Of a stretch of 64,000 nt of DNA, positions 35,690 through 47,399 are shown piece by piece. The stretch is from positions 73,888,144 through 73,952,143 of the forward strand of contig NC_077244.1 of NCBI RefSeq assembly GCF_947179165.1, given 5' to 3'. This DNA comes from Solanum dulcamara (lineage: Eukaryota > Streptophyta > Magnoliopsida > Solanales > Solanaceae). The translations under genes and the position numbers were made by a program. The notes below the pieces were generated by a model that saw only the letters and a list, made by a program, of their open reading frames with translations, was not told where the DNA came from and made no database searches. Positions within the stretch are counted from its first letter, which is position 1, and each line of letters opens with the position of its first letter.

Positions 35690-36425
35690 ATGTATATAAA
35701 GTTTGTATCAATTGCTACACAAGGTGTTGTTAAACTTTTAGATTTACCTTTGTCGTGGTGGTTGAATGAAAAGCTATTTTTCTATGGTTTTAGTGAAGTG
35801 TGAATATTTTGATTGTGGCAGGGAGTGTACTGGGTGGTGGAGGAAGTGTGCCATTTCCAAAGGCTACTGCTGCAGACTGGGTGAAGATGGTAAATGAGAT
35901 TCATAAGGGTTCACTTTCAATACGCCTTGGTATTCCCATGATTTATGGAATTGATATAGTCCATGGGCACAACAATGTCTACAAAGCAACGATGTTTCCA
36001 CAAGATGATGGCCTTGGAGTCACAGGGTAAGGGAAATCACGGTTATATATATTCATTTCTGCAGCATTCTTCACAGTTTTTGAAATGTTCATAAGTGTTA
36101 TTCTCAGGGAATTTGGAAAGATCACTTTCAAATAAGAGATATTTTGTTGAATATATAAGAGATTTAACAATTTAATTGGTTATTTTACTACTTTTTCTTG
36201 AAGTTCTTTATCTCATTTGCTGATTCTTGGAATTATCTCAACTTTGTAATAGAGACCCACAACTTGTGAGCGGATTGGGGCTGCGACTACCCTTTGAGGG
36301 CAGAACCACAGGAATCCCTTACACTTTTGCACGGTGCATCGCAGTGAGTACCATCACATCATATGCAATCTATATATTCTTTATTTGATATCTTTCATCA
36401 TAGGTCTGTGTGTTCGTCTGCAGTA
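35690..36425 (+). pseudogene. GH3 pseudogene fragment: intron 1 end, exon 2, intron 2, exon 3 (gene 1-like)
   Basis: The block is collinear with gene 1 from late intron 1 to early intron 3. The exon 2 copy at 35822-36026 keeps the 205-nt length and frame ([20 protein letters not shown]) but has several substitutions, including IDAVHG changed to IDIVHG. The exon 3 copy at 36253-36343 has a one-base deletion early (CTTGTGAGCGG) compensated by an insertion (CCCTTTGAGGG), scrambling about ten codons and introducing an in-frame TGA. Exon 1 is missing, and from about 36425 the sequence switches to a LINE. It is not functional. Confidence 0.9.
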
Positions 36426-37400
36426 AAACACTTTGAACATATTTTCAATCTTAAACCTCCTATTATGGATCTCACAATTCTGGATTGCATTCCTACTTGT
36501 ATTTGTTATGAGGATAATACAAGTATGATCAGGTGTCCTAATGAAGAGGAGATTTAAGGGGTTTGTGTTTGATATGAGCTCTGATAGTGCTGCTGGTCCT
36601 GATGGTTTTTCTGGTAAATTCTATAGTAGCTGTTGGGAAATCATTAAACAAGATGTGATAGAATTTGTTCAATTTTTCTTTATTAAAGGTAAACTGACCA
36701 AATTCTTCTCTCACACCTTGTTGGCCTTGATCCCTAAGGTGGAGGATCCCGCTAACTTCTCTGACCTAAGGCATTAGCCTTGGCAACTTCTCTAGCAAGA
36801 TCATCACCAAGATTCTCTCCAAAGCTTATCCTAATCTTAAGCTAGACTATCCATGGGTCCAAATTTGTGACATTGTGGTGAGACTTAGGCCAAACACCAT
36901 TAGCAGTGTGATCCAAATTTGTGACATTGTGGTGAGACTTAGGCCAAACACCATTAGCAGTGTGATCCTTTGGACAATGCCAAACCAAGGAAGTATCAAT
37001 AATATTAATACCGATGGGAGCTACACATATCATAATGACAAGGCAGGGATTGGGGGGATAGCCAGAGACTACAATGGGGATTTTGTTTTTGCTTTTGCTA
37101 TTCCTAACCAGTGCCAAAATTATAATATAGCAGAGGCTTTGGCTGCTCAATATGTAGGCCAATGGATCAAAGATAACAATCACAGGTTGTGCACAATTGA
37201 GATAAAAAAACTCTTTGATTACAGTGAATATGCCGAAGAACAAGAAGACCAACAACCTAAATTTGAAGACTTTTGTGGATGACACTGTGGGCTTGATTGA
37301 TGGAGCAGATGTTACCTTCTCACACTGTTATAGAAAAGCTGATAAAGCGACTGATTTTCTAGCAAAGTTAGCCGCTGCTCTTGATCTGAACTAGTGTTAT
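36426..37400 (+). mobile_element. LINE relic with internal deletion (RT start joined to RNase H)
   Basis: The plus strand encodes the start of a LINE reverse transcriptase domain (SSDSAAGPDGFSGKFYSSCW, then LLALIPKVEDPANFSDLRH). After a short gap with the 54-bp duplication it encodes an RNase H domain (TDGSYTYHNDKAGIGGIARD, then NIAEALAAQYVGQWI) and a typical C-terminal HCYRKADKATDFLAKLAA ending at a stop near 37394. The central RT with its FADD motif is absent, so the element is internally deleted. No poly-A tail or target duplication is seen. It sits between the gene 1-like exon 3 and a gene 1-like intron 8 piece. Confidence 0.8.
36858..36964. repeat. 54-bp tandem duplication inside the LINE relic
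   Basis: The segment from TCCAAATTTGTGACATTGTG to CACCATTAGCAGTGTG occurs twice in direct tandem with no mismatch seen, joined by AT. It lies near the join between the RT remnant and the RNase H part, so it probably arose with or after the internal deletion. Confidence 0.9.
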
Positions 37401-37402
37401 AA

Positions 37403-37592
37403 ACTTTAGACCATATCTTTCTGGTTTCCAGAACAGCTGCAACTTGTGCACTGTTTGAAGAATGATCTACAGATCAGCTGTGCACGTAAAGATTAAAGCG
37501 ACATTTGAATTTATTTTAGAGATCATGCTCGATGATGGTCAAAAATTGTATAAAGGTTGCCTCAGCTGATGTAATGAAGCAATATTTCATTG
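37403..37592 (+). pseudogene. Join of gene 1-like intron 8 to gene 2-like exon 1 end
   Basis: Positions 37403-37552 match intron 8 of gene 1 (TTTCTGGTTTCCAGAACAGC, GATCATGCTCGATGATGGTC). From about 37553 the sequence becomes the last 40 bases of gene 2 exon 1 (GTTGCCTCAGCTGATGTAAT) with its donor TTG/GTATGTTT at 37592. Two different parts of two paralogues are therefore fused. The exon part is too short to function. Confidence 0.85.
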
Positions 37593-38097
37593 GTATGTTT
37601 TGAAAAATTCATTCTTTATGTGTATATAGACTATAGAGCTTCTTATATTATATGTCATGCAGTTTACTTAAAAGTGATCTTAATCAGACATTTATCCTAA
37701 GATGATAAACTCTTTTGAAATAACATTGATGTTTAAATGGGCGGAAACTTGAAGCAACGGTAAAGTTATTTCTGTCAGTGGCGGAGCCAAGTGTCATTTG
37801 ATACTCCTTTAGACACTGTTTAGCTAGGTCAAAATTTTAGTTTTATGTATATATGCTATATGTTGACTCCCCTTGTCTTTTAGGTATGCCTACCTTTTTT
37901 ATATTTTGACACACTTCGTGAACTTTCTGGCTCTGCTATTGGTTTCTATGAGACCTAGGGGATGGGTTCGAACAGTGGATTTAGTGATCATGATATTTGC
38001 CTCAGGGTAGGCTGTCTACATCTCACTCTCTTGGTTGTGACCCTTCTCCAGACCGTGCGTGAAAGCCGGATGCATGAGCCGTGGATTCAGCAACTAA

Positions 38098-38571
38098 TAT
38101 TAAGGGGAGGAAGCATCACAACTAAAGTTTGATATGATAATAAATTGAACATGAAAATTTTACGTGGAAACCCCTCAAACAGATAGAGGGGAAAAACCAC
38201 GAGGTAGAAGGATTTTACTATGATAATATGAAAGTACACTACTCTCAAATACAACGAGAAAACAACAATAAACACTTCTCTCTTGTAAAAGAAATAACTC
38301 ACTAAAGAGGATACTCAAGACTACAATATTTATCTTGGTGTATAACTCTGTTTGTGTTCTTACTCTTTTGAATTGTATTTTTGTGGAATTATCTAAATGA
38401 GGGCAAAAGACCCTCTATTTATACTGGAAATGCCTAAAATACGCGTTTTCGTGTAAAATACGCGTTTTCTTGTCAAAAGTTGCTAAAGGAGGCAACAACT
38501 TTTGAAACCCGTAAAATACGCATTTTCTTCTTGGATGGTGCATGTGCACCGCCCTTTTTGACTTTCTTGCA
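38098..38571 (-). repeat. Copia 3' LTR
   Basis: This is the left LTR on the plus strand (474 bp), from TATTAAGGGG (TG mutated to TA) to CTTTCTTGCA. It aligns along its whole length with the LTR at 42592-43080. It contains a TATTTATA-like word and repeated AAAATACGCGTTTTC motifs. Scattered differences from its partner show the insertion is not recent. Confidence 0.9.
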
Positions 38572-38776
38572 TTCTCCCATTTGAAGATTTAATTGATAAT
38601 CAATTAAGTCTTCACACCATCCTTTCTACCAATTACTGTAATATTACGTTTCTGCTAGGCCAATAGAAGGTCGACACCATATAAACTTGTTACTGTTGAT
38701 CGGCTTCGTAAACATAACTGCTAGGTTGTCATTACTGTGAATTTTCTGAATATCCACACTGCCTTCTTCCACCTTC

Positions 38777-41700
38777 TTATGAACGAAGTGTTACTGAACT
38801 CGTATGTGCTTTGTCCTTGAATGAAATATTTTTTGCTAGATGCAAAGTGCTCTGACTGTCACAAAACATAGCAACCTTCTCTTGTTTGTGCCTGAGCTCC
38901 TCCAGTAACATCTGCATCCATATTGCCTCTTTGCTAGCTTGTGTAGCAGCTACATATTCTGCTTCCGTCGTAGATGTAGCCACGATAGACTGCAGTTTTG
39001 AAACCCATCTTACAGCTCGTCCAGCATGAGTAAACACATAACCTATGGTGGACTTGCTTTTATCAAGATCACCCGCATAATCTGAATCAACAAAACCTTT
39101 AACAGTAAAGTCTGATCCTCCATAACACATTGCAACATCTGAGGTATCCTTGATATATCTCAGAATCCTCTTAACAATATTCCAATGCTCTCTACCAGGA
39201 TTAGCCATGTATCGACTAACTACTCCTACTGCTTGTGCAATGTTGGGTCTTGTACATACCATGGAGAATAGTAAACTTCCCACTGCTGATGTCTATGGTA
39301 CTCGAGACAGCTCCATCCTCTCTGCTTCATTGTTAGGACTCATACTTGAGGATAACTTGAAATTAATAGGAAGTGGGGGTAGAAATTAACTTATAGTCTT
39401 GCATCTTGAAGCGTCACAAGATTTTCTTCAAATAGTTCTTTTGAGAAAGCCAATTCTTCCTATTATTTCTGTCTCGGTGAATTTGCAGTCCTAGAATCTT
39501 GTTTGCTGGTCCCAAGTCCTTCATTTCAAACTCCCTAGCAAACCGTGCCTTTAAATTTATGGGGCCTGCTACCAACATGTCATCAACATACAACAGCAAA
39601 ATAATAAAATCGTTATCACCAAATCTTTTGTAATAAACATAAGTATCTGAGCTATGTCTGTTGTATCCAAGGCTTATAATGAAGGAATCAAATCTCTTAT
39701 ACTAACACCTCGGTGCTTGTTTGACTTGTTCAACCTGCAAACCAAGTTCTTATTTCCCTGTTCTTCAAAACCTTCTGGTTGGAGCATGTGAATTTCTTCT
39801 TCAAGATCTCCATGAAAAAATGCTGTTTTGACATCTAACTGCTCCAACTACAAGTCAAATGTAGCACATATTTCCAGGACCACTCGAATTGTTGTGAGTC
39901 GAACAACCAGAGAAAATATCTCATTGAAGTCTATACCTTCTTTCTGAGCGAATCCTTTTACCACCAATCTTGCACGATACTTCTCCACTTGATCATTACC
40001 ATTGCGTTTGATATTGTAAATCCATTTGTTTCCAATGGCCTTCCTTCCTTGTGGTAATTGAACAAGATCCCATATTTTATTTTTATGAAGAGCTTCAATT
40101 TCTCCTCGCATTGCTGCCATCCACAGAGATGATCCTTGGCCTTTTATAGCCTCGTGAAAAGTTGAAGGCTCTTCATCCTCTGTTAATAGACAATATGCAA
40201 CATGCCGTCCATAGAATAATCTGAGTGCCAAGATGGTTCTCTTCTCTCCCTAGTTGACCGTCGAACTTGTGGAGTTTCGATCTCAACTTTCTCTTGTTCT
40301 TTATGCTCTGGTGTCGCTTCAGAAGAATTTGAAACTTCTTTTATTTATATAATTTCAACTAATTTTTCTTTCGAAGTGCTACCTTATTTTACTTGTATCT
40401 CGTTTTCAACAAATACAACATCCCTGCTGATTACTACCTTGCGGGCAGTGGAATCCCACAAGCGATACCCCTTGACTCCATCAGCATACCCTAAGAAAAT
40501 GCATTCCCTAGATTTTGTATCCAACTTCAATTTTTCTTGGGTGTTGTACATAACATAAGTAGGACTTTCGAATATATGTAAGCAAGAATAATCAGCTGAT
40601 TTTCTTGTCCACATCTCCATTGGCGTTTTTAGATCAGTTGTGGTTGATGGTGACTGATTGATCACATAAAAGGCGGTTTTGACTACTTCTGCCTAGAATG
40701 GTTTTTCTAATCCCGCAGTTGCTAACATAGCTCTTGTCCGTTATGAGAAGGTTCTGTTCATCCACTCTGCTACTCCATTTTGTTGTGGAGTATATGCCTC
40801 TATGAACTGGCTTTTAATACGTTCTTGTTTACAGAAGTTATCAAATTCATCACCAGTGTATTCTTCTCCATTATCTGTCCTCAAACACTTGATCTTTTTC
40901 TTAGATTCAAGTTCCACCCGCGCTTTGAACTCTTTGAAAATCGGGAAAACACTGCCTTTATCTTGATTGGATACACCCAACTTCTCTTGGAGTAGTTGTC
41001 GATAAATGACATAAAATATTTTGCTCCTCCTAGGAAATCTATCGGTGCTTGCCAGACATCAGAGTAAACTAGATCTAATATTTTCATGCTTTTAGCAAAG
41101 GAACTGCAAAACTTCAGTCTATGTTGCTTACTGGTAATACAATGCTCACAAAAGGGTAGTGTAACCTTTTTGAGCCCTGGAAGAAGCTTTTGCTCATCAA
41201 GAATCTTCAAACCTCATTCCTACGCGGTTGATGCTTCTCCTTCTTGGTGTGTTTTACCTTTAAGCACATATAGATTTGCAACAAGTTTTTTCGCTTTTAT
41301 CACTATAAGCGCTCCTTTTGATATTTTCATGATTCTACCATGAGTCTTATATGAACATCCATTATTAACCCAAAGAAAATAGATTCTTCCTCAAGTCTTT
41401 TACATGTCGTACCTCCTGGATGGTATGTACCGTGCCATCATACATCTTTATTTTGATGGACCCAATACTAATAACATCCAAAGCATGATCTTCTCCCATG
41501 AACACAAATCCTCCTGAGATAGGTTTATATGATGGAACTATTATCTCCTGGAAGTCATGTGCCATGTTGCTCCTATGTCCAAGATCCAGATATCAGTGAA
41601 ACATTTTCTGCCTTCATTATTTGATATTGCTTATATAAAATATCACCATCATCCGAGGTACTTGCAACATTCCCTTGAGCATTTGATGACTCAGGGTGTT

Positions 41701-42449
41701 CACTCTTCTTCTTGAACCAACAATCTTTCTTGATGTGCCCTTTCTTGCCATATTTGTGACACTTGATATTCTTCTTACTTCTTGATTTAGATCTACCATG
41801 ATTGTGACTCCTACTAGGGCCACGTTCCATTGGTCTTCTCTCACCATCGTCAAAGCTTTAGCTTGCTGCGAACTTGCTTATCAGTCTTCCTTATTTTTGA
41901 GTCCATTTTCTTCTTTTAAGATAGTGGCTGTAACTTCATCGAAAACTAGATTGTCTGTATTGTTCATCAGGTTGATGATGAGTTGATCATACGAGTCAGG
42001 CAGACTTTGAAGTAGAAGCTCCACACGTTCAGTCCCCTCTATTTTGCAGCCTATTGTTATAAGTTGCGAAAATAAAACATTCAAAGTATTGATGTGTTCA
42101 GTAACCGACATGGACTCTGCCATTCGAAGAGTATACAATCTTCTTTTTAAGAAGATTTTATTATGAAAAGACTTGGCCTCGTACAATTCCATAAGAGTAT
42201 CCCATATTTCCTTCGTCGTCAATTTTTAGCCATACTAGACAACACTTGATCAGCTAGTGTCAAGTGTAGATTAACAGCTGCGTTGCTGTCTATGTCGTTC
42301 CACTTGCTGTCATCAGTAAAGTTTGTGGGCCTGCCTTCAATTGCAACTAAGCAATTGTCTTTTCTCAATATCGCTCTTATTTTTAATTTCTATAATGAGA
42401 AATTAGTCCCATTGAATTTCTCAACGTCAAACTTTATTGTACTTGACAT
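38777..42449 (-). pseudogene. Defective copia gag-pol
   Basis: The reading frame starts at 42449 (MSSTIKFDVEKFNGTNFSL) and hits a stop almost at once where the family usually has Trp. The remainder is broken by several frameshifts and stops. Recognisable parts in order: gag; a zinc knuckle CHKYGKKGHIKKDC in which the second Cys is Tyr; a pre-integrase region with FCEHC; integrase (LRTDNGEEYTGDEFDNFC, YTPQQNGVAEWMNR); reverse transcriptase (KYRARLVVKGFAQKEG, MLLYVDDMLVAG with the catalytic DD); and RNase H (SDYAGDLDKSKSTIGYVF, TTEAEYVAATQA). It cannot make a working polyprotein. Confidence 0.9.
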
Positions 42450-42591
42450 TGTTATTTGCTTCACACCCTTCTAGATTATTTCTGAATATTTTTGCGAACA
42501 ATCGTGACAAACTGTACTGTCATCAAAATTTACTATTCACAGATAGTACCTTCGCATAAACAGACAGAATAACCGAGGGCTCATATACAAC

Positions 42592-43080
42592 TGTTAGGGG
42601 GAGGAAGCACCATAACTAAAGTTTGATATGATAATAAATAATAAAAATAAATTAGACACGAGAATTTTACGTGGAAATCCCCCAAACAGATAGAGGGGAA
42701 AAACCACAGGGTAGAAGGATTTTACTATGATAATATGGGAGTACATTGCTCTCAAATACAAGAAGAAAACAACAGTAAACACTTCTCTCTTGTAAAAGGA
42801 ATAACTCACTAAAGAGAACACTCAAGACTACAATATTTATCTTGGGGTATAACTCTCTGTGCTCTTACTCTTTTGGATTATATTTTTGTGGGATGATCTA
42901 AATGAGGGCAAGAGGCCCTTTATTTATAGGAAACTGGAAATGCGTAAAATACACATTTTCGTATAAAATACGTGTTTCTCGTCAAAAGTTGCTAAAGGAG
43001 GCAACAACTTTTGAAACACATAAAATATGTGTTTTCTTCTTGGACGGTGCATGCGCACCTCCCTTTTTGACTTTCTTGCA
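42592..43080 (-). repeat. Copia 5' LTR
   Basis: This is the right LTR on the plus strand (489 bp), with canonical TGTTAGGGGG...CTTTCTTGCA ends. Compared with the left LTR it has about 15 extra bases near AATAATAAAAATAAATTAGA plus many substitutions. It is followed directly by the ACTAA target duplication. Confidence 0.9.
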
Positions 43081-43355
43081 ACTAATGCTTGTTTCAGAGT
43101 AGGAAGCCTACATCATACTCCCTTGGGAGGCGGCCCTTCCTAGAACTTTGCACGAATGCGAGATACTTAGAATACTGGGAATAGCCTATGTTATACCAAA
43201 ATAATTTATCTTTCAATCCTACTTTTGAAGAAAAAGAGGAAGGTACTTAAAGAGAACATGGGAAAGGGGGTGGCCTAATTTCTTTACCCATTGGTTATCC
43301 TGCGTATTGGAGTTCATTTTATTTCTAGATTGACATGACCATTCTTGAATGTTTG

Positions 43356-46300
43356 TGTCACGCCCCGGGAGGATACCCTAGACGTAACCGGCACTCAGGA
43401 ACCATTTCTGGCTCCCAAGCGAACCACATAGCCTGATCAGACATCCGTTCATCCATTCAATCGGTAGAAGACTTAAAATAAAGAGAATATTTGGTGGAAA
43501 ATCCCAAATCTATAATCTAACTCAAGAAAGAAAGGCCATGGGCCAACAAATCAAACTTCAATCTTTGTCATTAAAATAGTTTGACAAGAATAAATTCAAG
43601 GAAATGAAATACTCAACCGATCCATCACTATCTAGTCTATGAAGCCTCCATCACTACTATCTAATTGGTGCCAATGACATGTTCATGGATACCTCAAATC
43701 AAAATGAAAAAGGCTAACTCAATGCAAGAATGATATAAGTGGTGTCCTTCGGATGAAGGGAAGGACTCACCAATACACTGAGTGTGTATAAATCCTCAAT
43801 GGTGCTTCTATTGACAATCTCTTAAACCTGTCTCTGCATCATGAAATGATGCAGGTCCAAATGGACGTCAGTACGTGGAATGTACGAGTATGTAATATGG
43901 CAGAATGAAACATACCTCAAGGAAGAGTAACGATGGTTCAATTATCTCAGCTCAGAAAGGTAAGAGAGACTCAATCAAAGTGTCATAAGTCTAAAGTAAG
44001 GATATAATTTAGACAAAGACCAATCATAAACCATTCAATCCAATCTGATCATGTACGATACAATTCAATTAAATCATTCAATTCAATCCAATTATATATC
44101 ATTCTATTGAACCCAATCACATATCACCTAATCCAATCCATCACACATCAACTAACCCGATCCAATCGTACACAATCCAATCACATATCATCTAATCCAA
44201 TCCGATCATATACAATCAACTCAACAATCAACTCAAAGGATTTAACTCAATAACTATGCAAATTAAATTATGCAATGTTTTACAATCCAACTCAATCATC
44301 AACCAATCTCAATCGAACCAATCATATCATGCACAAACCACTCAATTTAGGAGTTTCTCTAACCGACAACAATCCCACCACCTATATATAGGTGATGCAT
44401 AATGAATCACGCCGTTGCTCTGTCCATTCATACTTGCCAAGGTATGAACGACTCAAACCAATCATAGATCCGTCAATCAATCAAGTCCTATCATTTTAGG
44501 ACAATAAAATAGGGAAACATACGACACGGTACAATCCCTTCCTACGTTGCCGGCGTAGTTTATGGGATTCGAGTATGGACTATACTCTTACCCAATTCGG
44601 TGCTCAATACTCCTCCCAAGAATCAATACGCGCATAGCTATTAAGTGAGTAAAATATTTAAATATTTAGCCTCATCGGACTCTTTCAAATTAACTCATTT
44701 AGTCTCATTGGACTCTTTTGAAAACTCAATCAAATCTGGCCTCATTGGACCCTCTTTCAAATCGACTCATCTCCAATCATCAAACTCTTCTCTTTAAAAA
44801 TTTATACAAATCTCAAAATTTACATTTTAAAAGAAAAATAATGCTCAACTCATTTATACTCCAAATACTCATGTTCAAAATGATTAAAAGACTTCTCAAA
44901 CTCAACTCATGCTTAAACTCTTTTTTTTTTACATCATAGATGAAAATAATCATCCTTTAAAACTCAAAATAGTGTGTAAATAGTTTATGCAAAAATGTTC
45001 ACAAAACATTTATTTAAAACTCTTTCTCAAAAGATTATTTATTTTCAAAATATTCGTAAGACTCCAACCACATCAAATTAGGTAAATCACATATCACATG
45101 GTCACATTAAACTCCAATCCATTTCATCACACAACCTCCTCATCAACATAATCTCTTCATCAATCATTCTACATATATTAATTAATCACCATTCACATCA
45201 TCATTCACACCATCATCAAAACATCATCATTCGCATCATTTTCAAAATCATCATCCACATCATCATCAATTATTATCCTTACCTTATTGTCAAATATCAT
45301 CGTCACATCAATATCAAATGTCTACTCCACTATCTTCATTTTAGTACTATGTTCAATTTGTAGAAGCAAAAGGACATTCTTAACTATCCAATTCATTCTT
45401 TTTATTCCAATCAATACACATATACACAAAACCATCCATCTTAACCTCGAGACATTTATGACAAGAAATCTCATCTTGGGTTCATGGGAATGAAAGATGA
45501 ATCCATACTCTCAACAAAACTCAACTCAAGAATATCGTCACTGCCTATAAATCTATATACAAAGATATATTTGTAGTCAATAATATGAAAGATAACTATT
45601 TAGTAACTCAAGTCATTAAAATCATCAATCAACCAATAGTATCTAAAAACATTCTATAGTTTAGGAAAACTTTCAAGAAAACCTTCCTAGAAGGTTCAAC
45701 TCTTTCACAACTCGTATCCAACACATCTATGGGCATATGGAAGAACTCAATCCATATTTTAGGTTAGCCTTGCATACCTTGTGAAGACTTTGAAGAGACC
45801 TAGTTGTTGGTTCTTCAATGGGAGACTTGAATCCTTGAAACTCTTGAAGGTACCCTTTGTTGGAGAAGGATTTGGAGAAGAAGAAGAAGAAGAAGAAGAA
45901 GAGAGAAAATATTAGGGCTTTTAGAGAGAGAGGGACTGAAAAATATGGTCCCAAAACGTCCAAGGATAGGTATATATAATTAGAAAAAAGTCCAAGTTGC
46001 CCCTCTTCAAAAAATCTGGAAAATTGGGAAAAAATCTTGCTGGCGCTATAGTGGCGCGTTGCGCCACTGCAGCGCCAAGCCAAAATAGGCCTAAAACCCT
46101 ACACATCTAATAGTGGCGCGTCACGCCAAGGACCAAACTACTGAGACTGTTTTCTGGCGCTATAGTGGCGCGTTGCGCCACTGGAGCGCCAAGCCTAATT
46201 TCGCCCAGGCCTGAAATTCCTGCAGCACTAGTCCGTAGTAAAATAGTCATAACTTTTGACTCCGAATTCCAAAAATGCAATCTTGGTGGCGTTGGAAAGA

Positions 46301-46597
46301 AGACTCAAAGACCTTTAATTTGGTAGGTAGTGGGCCACCTAGTTCATTATATTCTAGGAGATATGGTCGTTTGAAGTTGACCCTTATACTAACTCATCTG
46401 AAAACTTAATCGATTGGAGTTCTTTGGACTCGACTTGGTGCTAGAGATCCCTTATGACCCCTAAACACATCTAACACACTAAAAATACTTAGGAATTAAT
46501 CCTAACTCATATATATAATTACAAGTCCTTCGGTTCGAGGCTACACACACATGAAGAAATGTTCGAGTCTTTGCGAAAAATTTTCTGGGGTGTTACA
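43356..46597. mobile_element. Solo-LTR-like element B (3.24 kb)
   Basis: It starts TGTCACGCCCCGGGAGGATA and ends GGGGTGTTACA, flanked by the 5-bp duplication GTTTG (43351-43355 and 46598-46602). It is related to element A over both ends and the AAATGGACGTCAGTACGTGG segment. The interior has long CATCATCA-rich and CAATCCAATC-rich stretches and a GAA microsatellite at 45879-45902. It also has GC-rich inverted repeats around GGCGCGTTGCGCCAC at about 46030-46195, which occupy the same place as the different inverted repeats of element A. No polyprotein coding is present. Confidence 0.75.
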
Positions 46598-46808
46598 GTT
46601 TGCTCATACATTCACCAGAGATTCCAGAACTTTGCTCATTTGGTGTTAGAAAAATCAGTTTTTGACTACATGTTATCTCATACAGTTTACATCAGGGTGC
46701 TTTATCGTTAAAAGGTAGGATTTTCTGTAATAACATATGCATTTAAAGGAAACAAGAAAAAGGGGTTGATCTGCTTTTTAATGTAGTGTATATTGGAATT
46801 CATTTTGT

Positions 46809-47399
46809 TGTGTATGACCAAAATTCAAAAACAACTCGTAAGTTATTTATGACCAAAATCTGTTTTTCTCACTCTTAAACATTGAATGATTTTTCGTTGT
46901 TATTTTCATTCGATTATATATAACTTCTTGCATGATACATCTGCCGCTATAAAAAGCAAATAGATTACCGTTTCGTAAAGAAAAAGTAGAAGCTTCTTAA
47001 TTCTAGCTAGACATGAGATATTTGCAAATTGCAACCATAGCTAATAATGTTGGTAATCTTAACATTTAAATCATGTGCTGCATGCGAAATATTGAAGAAA
47101 AATGGAAAGAAACATGGCTAACTGCACATTCGGGTATATTGGAAATACAAAATTAAAGTTGTTCGAACATTATTTTGTTGTAATGAATTTTAACAACAAA
47201 TATAGGATATACTATTTCACATTCATGAAAGCAGTATACAATATAACTTGAATCTATTTATCAATTTCAACTGGCATTGTTTCTAGCTTTCAAATGTTAT
47301 GTGTAACTCACCACACATTGTTCTAATAGTATTAATTCTAATTAGTATGGGATAAACGTGCAACACACATATCCAGAAACTAATATGTATAAATACACA
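46809..47399. repeat. Duplicated block X, copy 1
   Basis: Positions about 46865-47170 match 49490-49805 (TATAACTTCTTGCATGATAC, TAGAAGCTTCTTA, GGCTAACTGCACATTCGGGT). The block lies upstream of each of the two extra exon 9 copies, so it belongs to the same tandem duplication. Its origin is unknown and it contains no convincing ORF. The decayed Helitron-like end lies at about 47354-47383. Confidence 0.7.

Larger units (their letters stand above)
38098..43080 (-). mobile_element. Ty1/copia LTR retrotransposon (defective)
   Basis: A minus-strand element of 4.98 kb with LTRs at both ends is flanked by the 5-bp target duplication ACTAA (38093-38097 and 43081-43085). The order gag, integrase, reverse transcriptase, RNase H places it in Ty1/copia, and motifs resemble the Tnt1/Tork group. 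The primer-binding site region (42578-42590) resembles the initiator-Met tRNA complement with about three mismatches. A purine-rich tract (AAATGGGAGAA on the minus strand) adjoins the other LTR. The insertion point is a SINE piece within the copied gene 2 intron 1. Confidence 0.92.
37593..46808 (+). repeat. Copy of gene 2 intron 1, expanded by two retroelement insertions
   Basis: After the exon 1 remnant the sequence follows gene 2 intron 1 through its SINE pieces to GTGTATATTGGAATTCATTT at about 46805, stopping just short of the exon 2 acceptor. Within it lie a TGGCGGAGCCA-type transposon fragment (about 37779-37945), the copia element at 38098-43080 and solo LTR B at 43356-46597. Without these insertions the intron copy is close to the roughly 1-kb original. 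Confidence 0.8.

Noticed and set aside
36541..36777. 78-codon ORF as a host gene
   Set aside because: It is the start of a LINE reverse transcriptase domain and continues into RNase H of the same relic.
43356..46597. Element B as a DNA transposon because its ends are inverted (TGTCACGCCCC / GGGGTGTTACA)
   Set aside because: TG...CA ends with a 5-bp target duplication and a multi-kilobase non-coding body fit a solo LTR better. A DNA transposon is not fully excluded.
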